A stretch of 64,000 nt of DNA from Cervus elaphus (lineage: Eukaryota; Chordata; Mammalia; Artiodactyla; Cervidae): NCBI RefSeq assembly GCF_910594005.1, contig NC_057838.1, positions 30,744,001 through 30,808,000 on the forward strand, given 5' to 3'. Both the position numbers and the translations under genes were made by a program. How positions within the stretch are numbered: position 1 is the stretch's first letter; every line of letters begins with the position of its first letter. This document shows positions 1 to 11,197 of the stretch, piece by piece. Below the pieces are notes generated by a model, which saw only the letters and a program-made list of their open reading frames with translations, searched no databases and was not told where the DNA came from.

Positions 1-49
<49 letters not shown>
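1..49. repeat. (TA)n microsatellite
   Basis: Alternating TA with one G interruption, continuing to the left window edge, so its full length is unknown. Confidence 0.95.
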
Positions 50-257
50 CATGTAGTTTGAAATAATGATCTCACATTATTTTGAAGGCAAATCATGGTG
101 ATCAATGTGGACTTTAGAAGTAAGCTTTGGTTTCAAACTTCACTGCTACAAATTAGTTTGAAATCCAAGCCATAGAGAACTGGTTAACCTTGCTGTGCTA
201 TTGCTTCTCTATGCAAACAGAAATAACAAATCTAATTTTGCATGGTGTTCTTGTTCT

Positions 258-1215
258 TGTTCAGTTGCTCAGTCATGTCTGACTCTTTGCGACCCCATGG
301 ATTGCAGCACACCAGGCTTCCCTGTCCTTCACCATCTCCCAGAGCTTTATCAGACTCACATACATTGAGGACATGATGCCATCCAGCCATCTTGTACTCT
401 GTCATCCCCTTCTCCTCCTGCCTTCAGTCTTTCCCAGCATCAGGGTCTTTTCTAATGAGTCAGCTCTTTGCATCAGGTGGCCAAAGTATTGAAGCTTCAG
501 CTCCAGAACTAGTCCTTCCAATGAGTAGTCTGAATTGATTTCCTTTAGGGTAGACTGGTTTGATCTCCTTGCAGTCCGAGGGACTCTCAAGAGTCTTCTC
601 TAACACCACAGTTCCAAAGCACCAGTCCTATTTGTCACTTCCAGTGTATAATCATAAGGGATTTGATTTAGGTCATGCCTGAATGGTCTAGTGGTTTTCC
701 CTCCTTTCTTTAATTTAAGTCTGAATTTGGCAATAAGGAGTTCATGATCTGTGCCACAGTCAGCTCCCAGTCTTGTTTTTGCTGACTGTATAGAGTTTCT
801 CCATCTTTGGCTACAAAGAATATAATTAATCTGATTTCAGTATTGACCATCTGGTGATGTACATGTGTAGAGTCATCTCTTGTGTTGTTGAAAGAGGGTG
901 ATTGCTATGACCAGTGTGTTTTCTTGTCAAAACTCTGTTAGCCTTTGCCCTGCTTAATTTTGTACTCCAAGACCAAACTTGTCTGTTACTCCAGGTATCT
1001 CTTGACTTCCTACTTTTGCATTCCAGTCCCCTATAATGAAAATGATGTCATTTTTCAATGTTAATTCTAGAAGGTATTGTAGGTCTTCACAGAACCGTTC
1101 AGCTTCTTTGGCATTAGTGGTTGGGTCATAGACACTCACACTGAATCATTTGCCTTGGAAATGAACAGAGCTCATTCGTTTTTGAGATTACACCCAAGTA
1201 CTGAATGTTCACATG
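258..1215 (-). mobile_element. BovB (RTE) LINE with internal deletion
   Basis: Read on the minus strand, the right part (about 1215 to 627) encodes the apurinic endonuclease region of BovB ORF2, and the left part (about 620 to 258) is the BovB 3' end with the conserved ORF2 C-terminus and tail. The reverse transcriptase that should lie between them is missing, and the two parts meet at about 620-627. The 3' part matches the other BovB tails in this window (22.1, 39.8, 44.5, 54.1 kb). No clear TSD was found. The element may continue right to about 1440, but I could not assign that part. Confidence 0.85.
627..1139 (-). pseudogene. BovB endonuclease domain remnant
   Basis: The minus-strand frame contains IIGDWNAKVG, the metal-binding and catalytic block of APE-type endonucleases of non-LTR retrotransposons. 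It is preceded by a VYDPTTNAKEAERF-like stretch typical of BovB ORF2. In an intact element this domain nicks target DNA. Here only short open blocks remain and the RT part has been deleted, so it is a fossil. Assignment to BovB rests on the adjoining BovB tail on the same strand. Confidence 0.8.
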
Positions 1216-1464
1216 TACTAAATTCTTTGGTGTGGCCCCTTTTATTCTTGAACACACAGCTTTCCTAGAAGGTTCAATCTTGTGCTCTGTGCTTTGCCTG
1301 TCAAATTGTTCTCTGCAACTTCCAGTTCCTGAGGTCTTGACCAATTTGTCCAGCCTCCTACTTGATGCTGTGTACTTGAAAGTTGAACAGGTCCCTCAGA
1401 TCTCACATGGATAAAATAAAAATCTTGGTCCCTCAAACCTGTTTCTCTGTGGAGGTATTTCAGA
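1216..1464. other. Unassigned segment beside BovB
   Basis: Two overlapping minus-strand open frames of 60-70 codons cross this stretch and continue the BovB reading direction. It may be BovB 5' sequence or an older element. I do not recognise it. Confidence 0.3.
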
Positions 1465-2090
1465 GAATCTAGCTTCTCAAGTCACATTTCTAGGGATCAT
1501 CCTTATATTTCCTTCCCTTCACCATTCACATGTAACTCATGAGCAACTCCTGTTTTGCTGTAATAATGTAATCTGAAGCCTTCTCTTCCTTTGTATCTAG
1601 GCTTTAGTCACTTATCTGGACAAAATTAGCATTACCTGTAACTTAGACTTCTCTGTGACCTGCCATTTTTTCTCCACTTCTATTCTTGTCCTCTTAGCAG
1701 TCCAGTCTTCTTATTCTATTTATCAGAGTGATAGTTTAAGAATGAAAACCTTATCCTATCACTTCAGTGCTTAGAACTCTTCAGTTACCTCCTATTGCAC
1801 TGAGGATAATAACTAAGTTTCTTCTTCTAGCACACAAGACCCCACTTGATAAGATTTCTGCTGACGACTGCTACCTGAAATAAATGCTTTCTCTCCTTTC
1901 TGCACTCTCATACTCTGGCTGTACTGTGGGCTTTCCCTTTGCTCTTTTTTCCTTTTTCAGTAAGCCATGCTCTTTAAGGCATCAGAGCATTTGTACTTTA
2001 CAGTATCTTAGCCTTAAATGCCATCTCCAGGATCTTTGCAGAGCTGTCTTCTTCTATAAAAGTATTCCAGAAAATTCTGAACACTGAAAG
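1465..2090 (+). mobile_element. L2 LINE fragment (ORF2 3' part)
   Basis: A diverged plus-strand match to the L2/CR1-clade ORF2 3' region: the segment corresponding to the RT C-terminus with cysteine/tyrosine-rich codons, then the run around the 'cactgaggataataactaa' position. It is heavily mutated with no open frame, and older than the ruminant elements nearby. Confidence 0.55.
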
Positions 2091-2939
2091 AATCCATCAG
2101 AAACTGATAAAATAGTTATCCAAAGGAGTGGCTGGAGAATAAAAGGGCCTAAATGTAACTGCTCTGAATTTATTTTTTAATATTTTTATTTGGAAACATG
2201 TAAATTTAAAACCAAAGTTTTGTCGGTGACAAATGTCATACCTAAAATTGAAAACAAGCAGACACTCACAATAAACATTTAGAAAATGAGGAGGTAAGCA
2301 ATTGTACCCAAGACCAGGGAGCGAGCCACTGGTGAGCAGGAGGCTAGGTGACTGACTCTCAAAGCTCCTTACAAGCTAAGAATATTTTCTATTCTAGTAA
2401 CTAGTTTGGAAAGCTGCCTAACGTATGGGGCCTTGATTTTTGAGTCCTCAGGATGGTATAGCCTTTTAATAGGCTGAATCAGTGAGATAAAGCAGGCCTA
2501 CACCAAGGCTTTCTGGGACTTGCCCTAATAAAACTTTAAAGCAAGCCATAAGCTGTTTCAAGGTAACCTGAGTGCTTGAAAGTAATTCATTACTATTTGA
2601 AGGAATAAAACTAAGTCCAGCAACTAATGACATGAAATATCCAATGCTAAGCATTCAATCAAAAATTACCAGGCATCCAAAGTAACAGGAAAATATAACC
2701 CATAGCCATGACAAAAACCACTTAACACAAACATAACCAGGAGTAATAGGGGTGATAAAATACCTACCAGATGTTAAAATAGCTGCCAGAAAATGAGTTC
2801 CATATATTCAAGAAAGTCGGAAGAAAAAAAAATGAAAATGATGAGAGAAATGGAAGATATAAGTAGTTCATTAAGCTAAATACATAATCATCACATGACC
2901 TACTCATTATCCAAGAGAAATGAAAACTTCTGTTCATTT
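2091..2939. other. No recognised gene or repeat
   Basis: AT-rich sequence. Only short chance open frames of about 62 codons on the minus strand. I see no repeat I can name. Confidence 0.5.
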
Positions 2940-3428
2940 GAAAATCAGTACTCAAGTGTTTATAGTGGCTTCATTCCAATATCCAAAAACTGGAGACAGT
3001 GCAAATATCCATCTACTGTAAATGAATAGATAAAGTCCGGCACATCTATACAGTGACATACTATTCAAAAATAATACAGAATGGAATACGGACACATGCA
3101 ACAACATGGATAGACTTCACATTGACAATTCCAAAAGCCATTTCAAAAGGCTGCATATTCTGTGATTTGATTTGGGGAAAATCAAGAGCTATAGGGATGT
3201 AAAAGAAAAAAAAAAAGGAGTTACCAGGAGCTGGGAGTGGGGGAGGGCTTGATCACAAAGAAGCACAGAGCAGTTTATTATGGTGATAGAACTGCTTGTA
3301 TATTGATTTTGATGATGTTTTTAGGAATATGCATTGTCAAATCGAAATGAGATGCAAAAAGGTGAATTATAAGTTATGTAAATTATATATCCCTAAAGCT
3401 GATTTTAGAAAATAAACATATAAAGTTT
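2940..3428 (+). mobile_element. Old L1 3' end
   Basis: Diverged L1 ORF2 end and 3' UTR in sense: the 'ccaatatccaaaaactgg' region, 'caacaacatggatagacttc', a purine-rich 'gggagtgggggagggctt' stretch and an A-rich end near 3410-3426. The divergence suggests a mammal-wide L1M-type copy rather than a ruminant one. Confidence 0.75.
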
Positions 3429-3895
3429 GGGGGAAAAATGGGGAGCAAATGGAACTCTCACTCATTCTTGTTGAGAATGCGTTAGCTATACAGCCGCTTC
3501 AGAGAAAAGGGAGTTTCTTATAAAGCTTCACATAAATTTGCCTGGCAACCCAGTAATCTCACACCTATATATTCACCCAATTAAATAAAATCATAGACAC
3601 ACAAAAACTTATATGTAAGGACTTATCATCACTTTATACTATACAGCAAAATAAACACAAAAAAAGCAAGCAAAAACCCTGGAAAACCCCAGATGACCAC
3701 TAACTGGTGAATAGATAAATTCTGTGTATGTAATATGTGCGTGCACACACACACAAATACACACACAATGAAATGCCATTCATTAATAAAGATAGACCAT
3801 GTTGTGTAATTTTCATTATATAAATTTCCAAAAAAAAGAAAGCCATCTAAAATAAACCTTTGGAACTTGACAGCAAATCAGAAGACAAGGATGAC
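3429..3895 (+). mobile_element. Old L1 ORF2 3' fragment
   Basis: A second old sense L1 piece abuts the first. It begins in the region equivalent to 'ggaactctcactcattcttg' and ends before the TSD of the younger L1 at 3896. It carries a short CA repeat at about 3739-3768. It could be part of the same or of a separate insertion. Confidence 0.6.
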
Positions 3896-4745
3896 AGTGG
3901 TATGCATGTTGCTTAAAAGAGCTAGCATATGAAAGCAATCCAGATGTCTGTCGGTAGACAAATGGATAAGAAAGTTGTGGTATATATGCACAATGGAATA
4001 TTACACAGCTAATAAAAAGAACACATTTGAGTCAGTTCTAATGAGATGGATGAAGTTGGAGCCTATTATACAGCGTGAAGTAAATCAGAAAGAAAAACAC
4101 CAATACAGTATATTAATGCATATATGTTCTTGCCTAGAGAATCCCATGGACAGAGGGGCCTGGTGGGCTGCTGTCCATGGAGTCGCACAGAGTTGGACGC
4201 TACTGAAGCGACTTAGCATGCAGGCATGCACTGGAGAAGGAAATGGCAACCCACTCCAGTGTTCTTGCCTGGAGAATCCCTGGAACAGAGGAGCCTGGTG
4301 GGCTGCCATCTATGGGGTCGCACAGAGACAGACACGACTGAAGCGACTTAGCAGCATGGAATTTAGAAAGATGGCAATGACAACACTATATGTCAGACAG
4401 CAAATGAGACACAGATATAAAGAACAGACTTTTGGACTCTGTGGGAGAAGGCAAGGGTGGGATGATTTGAGAGAATAGCATTGAGACATGTATATTACCA
4501 TATGTGGAATAGATCACCAGTCCAAGTTCAATGCATGAAACAGGGCACTCAAAGCTGGTGCACTGGGACGACCCAGAGGGATGGGATGGGGAGGGAGGTG
4601 GGGGGGGTTAGGGCCCAGGGGACACATGTGCACCCGTGACTGATTCATGTCAATGTCTGGCAGAAACCACCACAACATGGTGAAGTAATTAGCCTCCAAT
4701 TAAAATAAATAAATTAATTTAAAAAAAGAAAGTGGTATGCATGTT
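3896..4745 (+). mobile_element. 5'-truncated ruminant L1 with perfect TSD
   Basis: The 15-bp repeat agtggtatgcatgtt at 3896-3910 and 4731-4745 brackets a sense L1 3' end. The L1 starts in the last 60 or so codons of ORF2, with the WYICTMEYYTANKK-type and MRWMKLEPIIQ blocks. The 3' UTR carries the G-rich 'gggatggggagggaggtgg' tract and ends in an A-rich tail. A BOV-A2 SINE at 4127-4354 interrupts it just after the ORF2 stop region. The exact TSD implies a fairly recent insertion. Confidence 0.93.
4127..4354 (+). mobile_element. BOV-A2 SINE (dimer) nested in L1
   Basis: Two BovB-tail-derived monomers in direct order (about 4127-4215 and 4228-4354), each with 'cttgcctggagaatccc' and 'gtcgcacagag' blocks, ending in 'gaagcgacttagcag'. 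The first monomer lacks its beginning. L1 sequence resumes directly with 'catggaatttagaaag'. I could not resolve a TSD. Confidence 0.88.
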
Positions 4746-4985
4746 AAGTGAGCATGTACAACCTTGGGATAATGGAATTATTCTGTGATTTAATTGTGAT
4801 GGTTTCTGAAGAATTTGAATGTTAAAATCCTGTCAAATGGATAAACTTCAAGTGGTTTGTTTTATTGTTTTTTAGTCGCTTCATTAATGTTGATTAGAAA
4901 ATAGGAACAATAACAGCTAACTGTATAAAAGCCACACAGATTCAATGATTTCATGTAGATGACTTTTAAATAAATTAATTTGACT

Positions 4986-5233
4986 ACACATTATTGGGTT
5001 TCCCAGGTGGCACTAGTGGTAAAGAACCCGCCTGCCAGTGCAGGAGACATAAGAGATGAGGCTTCAACCCCTGGATCAGGAAGATTCCCCCTGGAGGAGG
5101 GCATGGCAACCCACTCCAGTATTCTTGCCTGGAGAATCCCATGGACAGAGGAGCCTGACAGGCTATAGTCCATAGGTCGGAAAGAGTTGAACACAGCTGA
5201 AGTGACTGAGCATGCATGCACTCACACATTATT
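4986..5233 (+). mobile_element. Bov-tA SINE with 10-bp TSD
   Basis: acacattatt at 4986-4995 and 5224-5233 flanks a tRNA-derived head (4996 on, with A-box- and B-box-like blocks) fused to a BovB-derived tail. The copy is diverged. Confidence 0.92.
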
Positions 5234-5394
5234 AATAAGAGAAGTTTTACTGTCTCTGAACTTGAAAACAAACTAGAATGTACAAGCCAATGAAACTAAG
5301 TGAATATAAATTGTTAACATATCCACAAAAATAGAACTGTTTCAAGTGATTTTTGAAAGACTAGTGACTGTATTATTTGTGAAATGTATTATTT

Positions 5395-5910
5395 TTATTT
5401 TTTACTTAGTTATTTTAATTGAGTCATTGATATATAACATTGTATTAGTTTCAGATATACAGCAATATAATTGGATAATTGGATATTTGTATATATTGTG
5501 AAATGATCACTGCAATAAGACTAGTTAATATCCATCATTACACGGAGTTACAGTTTTTTTTTTCTTGTGGTGATAACTTTCAGTGTTTACTCTGTAAGCA
5601 ATTTTCAAATATGCAATACAGTATAACAAATTCTGGTCACCTTGCTATACCTTACATCCCCATGACTTACTTATAACTGGAATTTTGTATCTTTTGGTCA
5701 TCTTAACCAATTTTTTAATCTACCTGGTCTGTATCTGTGAACTTGTGTTTCTTTGTTTTTTAATTTGTTTTCTGCTTCCATGTACAAGTGAGATCATGAT
5801 AACAGACTTATTTCACTTAGCATAGTGCCCTCCAAGTCCACCCATGTTTTCTCAAATGGCAAAATTTCCTTTCTTTTATTGCTGAAAAGTATTCCATTGC
5901 ATGATATGTA

Positions 5911-5949
<39 letters not shown>

Positions 5950-6075
5950 CTCACATCTTCCTTATCCATTTATCAAAGGATGTAGGTTGCATCCACATCT
6001 TGGCTACTATAAATAAAGATGCACTAAACATGGGGGTGTGTATATCTTTTTGATTTAGTGCCTCTGTGAGATATA
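5395..6075 (-). mobile_element. Old L1 3' end, antisense
   Basis: The reverse complement shows L1 3' UTR and the ORF2 end. Visible on the plus strand are 'agtattccattgcat', 'cttccttatccatttatc' and 'ttggctactataaataaag'. The L1 3' end lies at the left (T-rich at 5395-5410). Confidence 0.8.
5908..5950. repeat. (TG)n(TA)n microsatellite inside L1
   Basis: About nine TG units run into about ten TA units within the old antisense L1, at the position where L1 has a TATATATG-like stretch. It probably grew by slippage from that seed. Confidence 0.9.
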
Positions 6076-7248
6076 TGTCAAAACAGGGACACAATTTTCA
6101 ACAGCACAGAATAATTTTGTTTTAGGAATTACGTTGGTTTTGCCATCTTGAAACCATAATATTTAAATTACAGGCTAAAGTAAGTAAACAGTTATGCAAT
6201 TATAATTGGAAACAAATGGATTTCCAATGCAAGACAAAAGTACAATTATAAAATTTAAGAAAATATTAAGTAAATCTTTTAGGGCCTAATTTGAATTTGA
6301 TGTCTCAGTATTAACTCATAACTTTTAAAAGATGATTTTGTCATTGTTACTTTGGAAAAGCTTGGAGGTGCTAACTTCTCAGGGCCAGTGATCATTCCTA
6401 GCATTTCTATTTTATTCCATAATAGCATATCTGATTCAAGGAATTTAGGTTTCTTTGGAGAAATGACTGATTTCACCTCTGGTGCAGAGAATGCTCTGGG
6501 TGTTCCTGGGATATCGTAGATGTACTTTCCAGTCCAGATGTACTGGAAAGCTGAGAATATTTAAAGACAAATGTGGTCACTAAAAAAGACATAGAGCCAG
6601 TTTAAGATGCTCCTATAGTCCACAGTTGATTTAACTCAAGTAACAGTAAGAATAATTTTAATTAATTGTACTGTAGCATTATTAACATATAAAATAAGTC
6701 CATAATCATTCTCAAAAAAGAAAAATCCAAAGTAAAGCCAAATAGTGACAGCAGTTTAAAAATAGGTTTTAAAATTATTATTTTATATTGGAATAATTAG
6801 TTCCACATGCAAATATCTATTCTGTTTTAGAGTTTTAAATAAAGAGATACTTATTCTGCCTCTCTTCTGTCAGCTTCATGTCAGGGTGATTGGATGAAAG
6901 CTCTATTTCTTCCTTTTTTTCTTTTATTTAATAGATGACTTCTTGAATAATACAAATAAAACCAAAGAGAAACAAAACAGACAGATGACGTTTTGAATTA
7001 CCTAGTGAAATGTTAAGGTCATCAGGGAGCGTCACCTAAATCATTTTATCAGTGAATAATTGATAAGGACTCACGTGTGTGTGCTGTGTCGTGGGCTTCC
7101 CTAGTAACTCAGGTGTGCTGTCTCTGTGTACTCTGCCAGTAGCGCGTCAGGAAACGTCATTCTTCAAAGGCAAGGTCAGGCTGTCACTACCTTAACCTGG
7201 AAGGTTTGGGGCTGGGGGAGATCCAGATGTTATGTTCTTTTTGACATT
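6076..7248. other. No recognised gene; small inverted repeat
   Basis: AT-rich and apparently unique. A 9-bp inverted repeat (ctttccagt at 6525-6533, actggaaag at 6542-6550) is present. No coding signal stands out. Confidence 0.5.
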
Positions 7249-7477
7249 ATGTAATAGGAAAGTGAAGTTGCTCAGTCTTATCTGACTCTTTGTGACCCCA
7301 TGGACTCTAGTCTTCCAAGTTCCTCCATCCATGGGATTTTCCAATCAAAAATACTGGGGCAGGTTGCCATTCCCTTCTCCAGGGAATCTTCCTGACCCAG
7401 GGATCGAACCCAGGTCTCCCACACTGTAGGCAGACTCTTCACTGTCTGAACCGCCAGGGAAGCCCATGTAATAAGAA
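7249..7477 (-). mobile_element. Bov-tA SINE with TSD
   Basis: The 12-bp imperfect TSD atgtaatarGaa (7249-7260, 7466-7477, one mismatch) brackets a full-length antisense Bov-tA (7261-7465). It ends at the right in 'agggaagccc', the reverse complement of the tRNA-like start. Confidence 0.93.
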
Positions 7478-7775
7478 GAGCACAGCGTTACCAGTCAAAT
7501 ACTTTTCCCAAAAATATCTAACTTGAATCCAGTCTGGGCTTTACCCCTTACCTCTGGTTTATATGAAATGCAGGAGAAAGGACACACAGACACACACACA
7601 CCTTGAGGCAAATCCAGAACCTGCCCAGTATCTTTAACTAATTAATACAATATGGGGGGCAAAGAGGAAGAATGGGGTGGCAGGATCCTTATAAGATTAA
7701 AAATGATATAACCTATTGTAAAGATTGAACCTTATTTGAACAAAGCAGTTATAAAAGACTTTTGAGGGACAGCTA

Positions 7776-7978
7776 GGGCTTCCTGGTGGCTCAGATGGTA
7801 AAGAATCCACCTGTAATTCAAGAGACTTGGGTTCTATCCCTGGTTTGGGAATGTTCCCTGGAGAGGAGAATGGCAACCCACTCCAGTATTCTTGCTTGGA
7901 GAATCCCACAGACAGAGGAGCCTAGCGGGCTACAGTGCATGGAGTCGCAAAGAGTTGGATGTAAATGAGTGACTACAC
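7776..7978 (+). mobile_element. Bov-tA SINE
   Basis: Starts 'gggcttcctggtggctcag' and keeps B-box-like 'gggttctatccc' and the BovB-type tail 'gtcgcaaagagttgga'. No clear TSD. The right flank is T-rich. Confidence 0.9.
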
Positions 7979-8359
7979 TTTTTCTTCTTCTTAGATTAAT
8001 ATGATGCAGGAATTTGATATTTAGAAAATGTCTCTTGTGTTCAGTATGTTTATAGTGTTGTGTTAGGTAAGAAAATGCCCTTGTTTTTCCAAGATTACTG
8101 AAGTATTTGAAAAATGAAGTATGTTTATAAATTACTTTAAAATATTTAGTCAGAAACATTTTGGAAGCATGTGTGGTAAATACTTTCTATACTTTGCTGA
8201 ACCTTGAAAATTTTCTTAATAAAAATTTGTAAAAAGCCATTTATAATTTTCCATGGTCACCATATCCAATTACTTCACCCCATCACCTCATTATCTCCAT
8301 GGCATTAACCAAAATTGCCCTATATTTTATTTTCTGAGGATTCTGACTTCCCCCCACCC

Positions 8360-8490
8360 CCACCATCAGAATGTTCATTTGGTTGGGATTGGGGGCCTCT
8401 TTGTTACTACTAACCAATATAGTTCTGAGAATGGTGCCTGAGACATAGCAGGGCAGATATTTTTTTTTAAAGTCAATTAAAATAGAACAC
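8360..8490 (+). mobile_element. Possible L2 3' end
   Basis: The order 'gttactac', 'ctgagaatggtgcctgag', 'acatagcagg' resembles the L2 3' end ('agtgcctggcacatagtagg'). Weak and short. Confidence 0.3.
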
Positions 8491-10810
8491 ATTATGAATG
8501 GATAGTTTGAGGAAGATTAGGAAATATAAAGAAGAGTGAGATATAAGAATTCAGCTGTAGTAATTAGGCAGTGAGATACCCCCTAAAGACTTTACAGGGG
8601 GGCAGTGATGTAACCCAAATTATATTATTTCTGCACACAGAGTGTTTGTGATCCTTGTGGATTCCTGATTCGCAGAGGAAGCAGGGAAGGAGGGCAGCAG
8701 GGCAGCAGGTCTCCTTGAATTCCCACCAAGGTTTCGTGACTTACAGGTAAAATTTTATGGGATGGCTTAGAGTGGTGTAATGATTCCTGTACCTATAACC
8801 TGTGTAAATGTTAAATTGAAAGAGACTTCTGAATTTTTCATGAAAAGTTGATGCAAGAAACTGATTTCATCCCAACTTAACCCAAGTAGAGTTTCTGATT
8901 ATTGACATTTAATAATAGTCCCTTGAGACACACTGTTAATTTTCTATAGTTGTAACGTGTCGTATTTCATATCTCCCCAAAGATACCTTCCGTTCTCTTT
9001 CAATGTTTCTTGAGAGCATCTGTAACTAATTAGTTCTGCTTTATTCTTTTGATTCCTCCTCACACAATGAAGAATAGTATAAAAATGTGTTGTTTTAATG
9101 TCCCAGCTAACAAACTTTTCTAATTGTGTTTTATACATATAAATACCACAAATTCTGTAAAATCAGTGAGTTAAAGGATTACTGGGTCATTCATATAATG
9201 ATCAACGGATAACGGTTCCTCCTAGCTCCAGTATTCCGTATCTCTAGACCCACTTTCTTTAGGACACATGTCCTAGTTAATTATATCAGACCATACAAGC
9301 TGGCACTTGTGTTATACATGGTCCAATCATGATAACTTCTGGGCCATTGGCCTCGAGAAGCCTGGACAGCAAGCAGGAACTTTTCAAATTGTACCGAGAG
9401 TTCGGCCTAGTAAATTAATTATTGAAGAGTCACTACCAAATGCTGTTGACTTGCGTGCAGTTTGACAGGCTTCTGTAACATCTAGTCCTTTCAGGAAAGT
9501 AATTCTGTAAGGAAATTGCTTGCAATAGAGGTTGTGGGACTCAGCTGGGTGACAGACATGTCATGACAATCAATATGGGGACAAAAAAATAAAATGTTAA
9601 TGAAAGATAGATTTGTTCATGCACAGGATTGGTATTTTTTTTTTTTTTGTAAATGCTATTTTACTTCCATCAAGCACTTTCCAGCCAAAAGCTGGGTATA
9701 AGCTCACTGAAACTAAACTCAAGGTGACATTTCTCATTTCAATTATTTCCTAAAGTGTCTCCCTCCTCTTTTTCCCCCACCTCTTGTCGAGAACTGCAGG
9801 CAACATAATGAAATACTCTGTCAGCTACAGAGTCTAGGATCTGGAGAGGCAGGAAAGAATTTTGTTGAGTTTTCTGAATATAGAATCCATCCTACTTTGA
9901 AAGTCAGTGTGAGGCTTTGAGGAGGAGCTTGACCTCAGAAAAAGCCATTATCAAGATAATTTAAAAGAAGTCCAAAATATCATTTAGCAAATTAGCTGCT
10001 GGTGAATGGACATTTTCAAGTTAAGAATCATAATCAAGTTAAGAATTATTCCTAGAATAATTATCATAATATCTAATGCTTACTGATACTTTGCTAAATA
10101 TTGTTAAAGAACACAACTTCTGAAGAATTGGTGCCCATTTGTAATCAATCGTGTTTATAGATCTAATACACTTTTTATTTTTTAATGCTTCTTTTGCATA
10201 ATGTGAAAAATTATTTTCATAATATGAAAATAAAAATTCATAAGGGGGCAATAAGAATAATTACTTGGTGCTTCTCCAACCTGTTGAACTGTTTCTGAAT
10301 TGGCCATTTTGACTGAGTTGAACAATTAATAAGAACTATCTTGAAGAGCTGTCTAAGGGAATTAAGCTGGTCACGTTCATTGAAACAGATAGATGGCACT
10401 TCTCTTCAGAAACATGAAATACTTGCCAGTTATTGCCACTTTGATCTATTTCCCAGAGACTCTTAACATTCTGATTTTTATCTTGGTTTTAAATGGATGA
10501 GAATTGCTCATTTTGCTGTGGAATGCACCAAACAGAATCCATTATTCATAGTCTTTAACAACTAAAGATGGCATATTTGATTAATAAGAATAAATACAGC
10601 TTTGGACTGATCATGGTATTTTGTTAACCTCAGTCTGAGCTCACAAAAACTCAGATGAGTGACCAGGAGGTGTGAGAGTAGAGAGTATTCCAATGGAAAG
10701 TTTCTTTGGGGACTCAGGTTCTAGGTGGTGGCCTGGGATAAGAGGAGTGAGAGATTAGGAGAGAATTTTCCCTCCTTTCCTGCCCTACCTCTCTTTCTCT
10801 CATTGCTCTT
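8491..10810. other. No recognised gene; AT-rich unique sequence
   Basis: Short open frames only (64-70 codons). A T tract at about 9632-9648 and a perfect 10-bp inverted repeat with a 3-nt loop (ttattttcat 10211-10220, atgaaaataa 10224-10233). Nothing assigned. Confidence 0.5.
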
Positions 10811-11197
10811 TCCTCCTCTTGGGTAGACAGAATAATGACCCATCAAAAATGTCCACATTCTAGCCCCAGACCTATGGATAAATAACCTTATGTGGCAAAA
10901 GGGATGTAGCAGGTGCAATTAAATTAAGGCTGTTGAAATGCTCTAGAGTTGCCTGGATCATCCAGGTAGGCCCAGTGTAATCCCAAAGCTCTTTATAAGT
11001 GGGTCCAAGTTGGAGGAGAGGTTGAAGTGATATCATCGCTGGAGAGAGGCCCCAAGTCAAGGAATGAGGGCAACTTCTAGAGGCTGGTAGAAGCAAGGAC
11101 AGATTCTCCCCTGGAGTCTCCAGAAGGAACTTGGCCCTGCCACCATCTTGATTTTAGCTGTGGAAGACTGGTGTTTAGGCTTCTGACTTCTAGCTCA
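10811..11197 (+). mobile_element. MLT1-type (MaLR) LTR
   Basis: A diverged sense match along most of an MLT1 LTR. Blocks in order: 'tgtccacattctagcccc', 'aataaccttatgtgg', 'tcatccaggtaggcccag', 'ctttataagtgg', 'cagattctcccctggag', 'tccagaaggaac', 'ccatcttgattttagc' and 'ggcttctgacttctag'. The 3' end with the polyadenylation region is missing. This is a non-autonomous ERVL-related LTR common to placental mammals and has no coding capacity. Confidence 0.75.

Noticed and set aside
3975..4478. 167-codon open frame
   Set aside because: It runs through L1 ORF2 end, a BOV-A2 SINE and L1 3' UTR; a chimera by chance, not a gene.
4590..4612. G-rich tract as a G-quadruplex regulator
   Set aside because: It is the usual L1 3' UTR G-rich tract and explained by the element.
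4996..5060. tRNA-like A and B boxes in Bov-tA copies
   Set aside because: They are the tRNA-derived SINE heads, not tRNA genes; no cloverleaf is complete.
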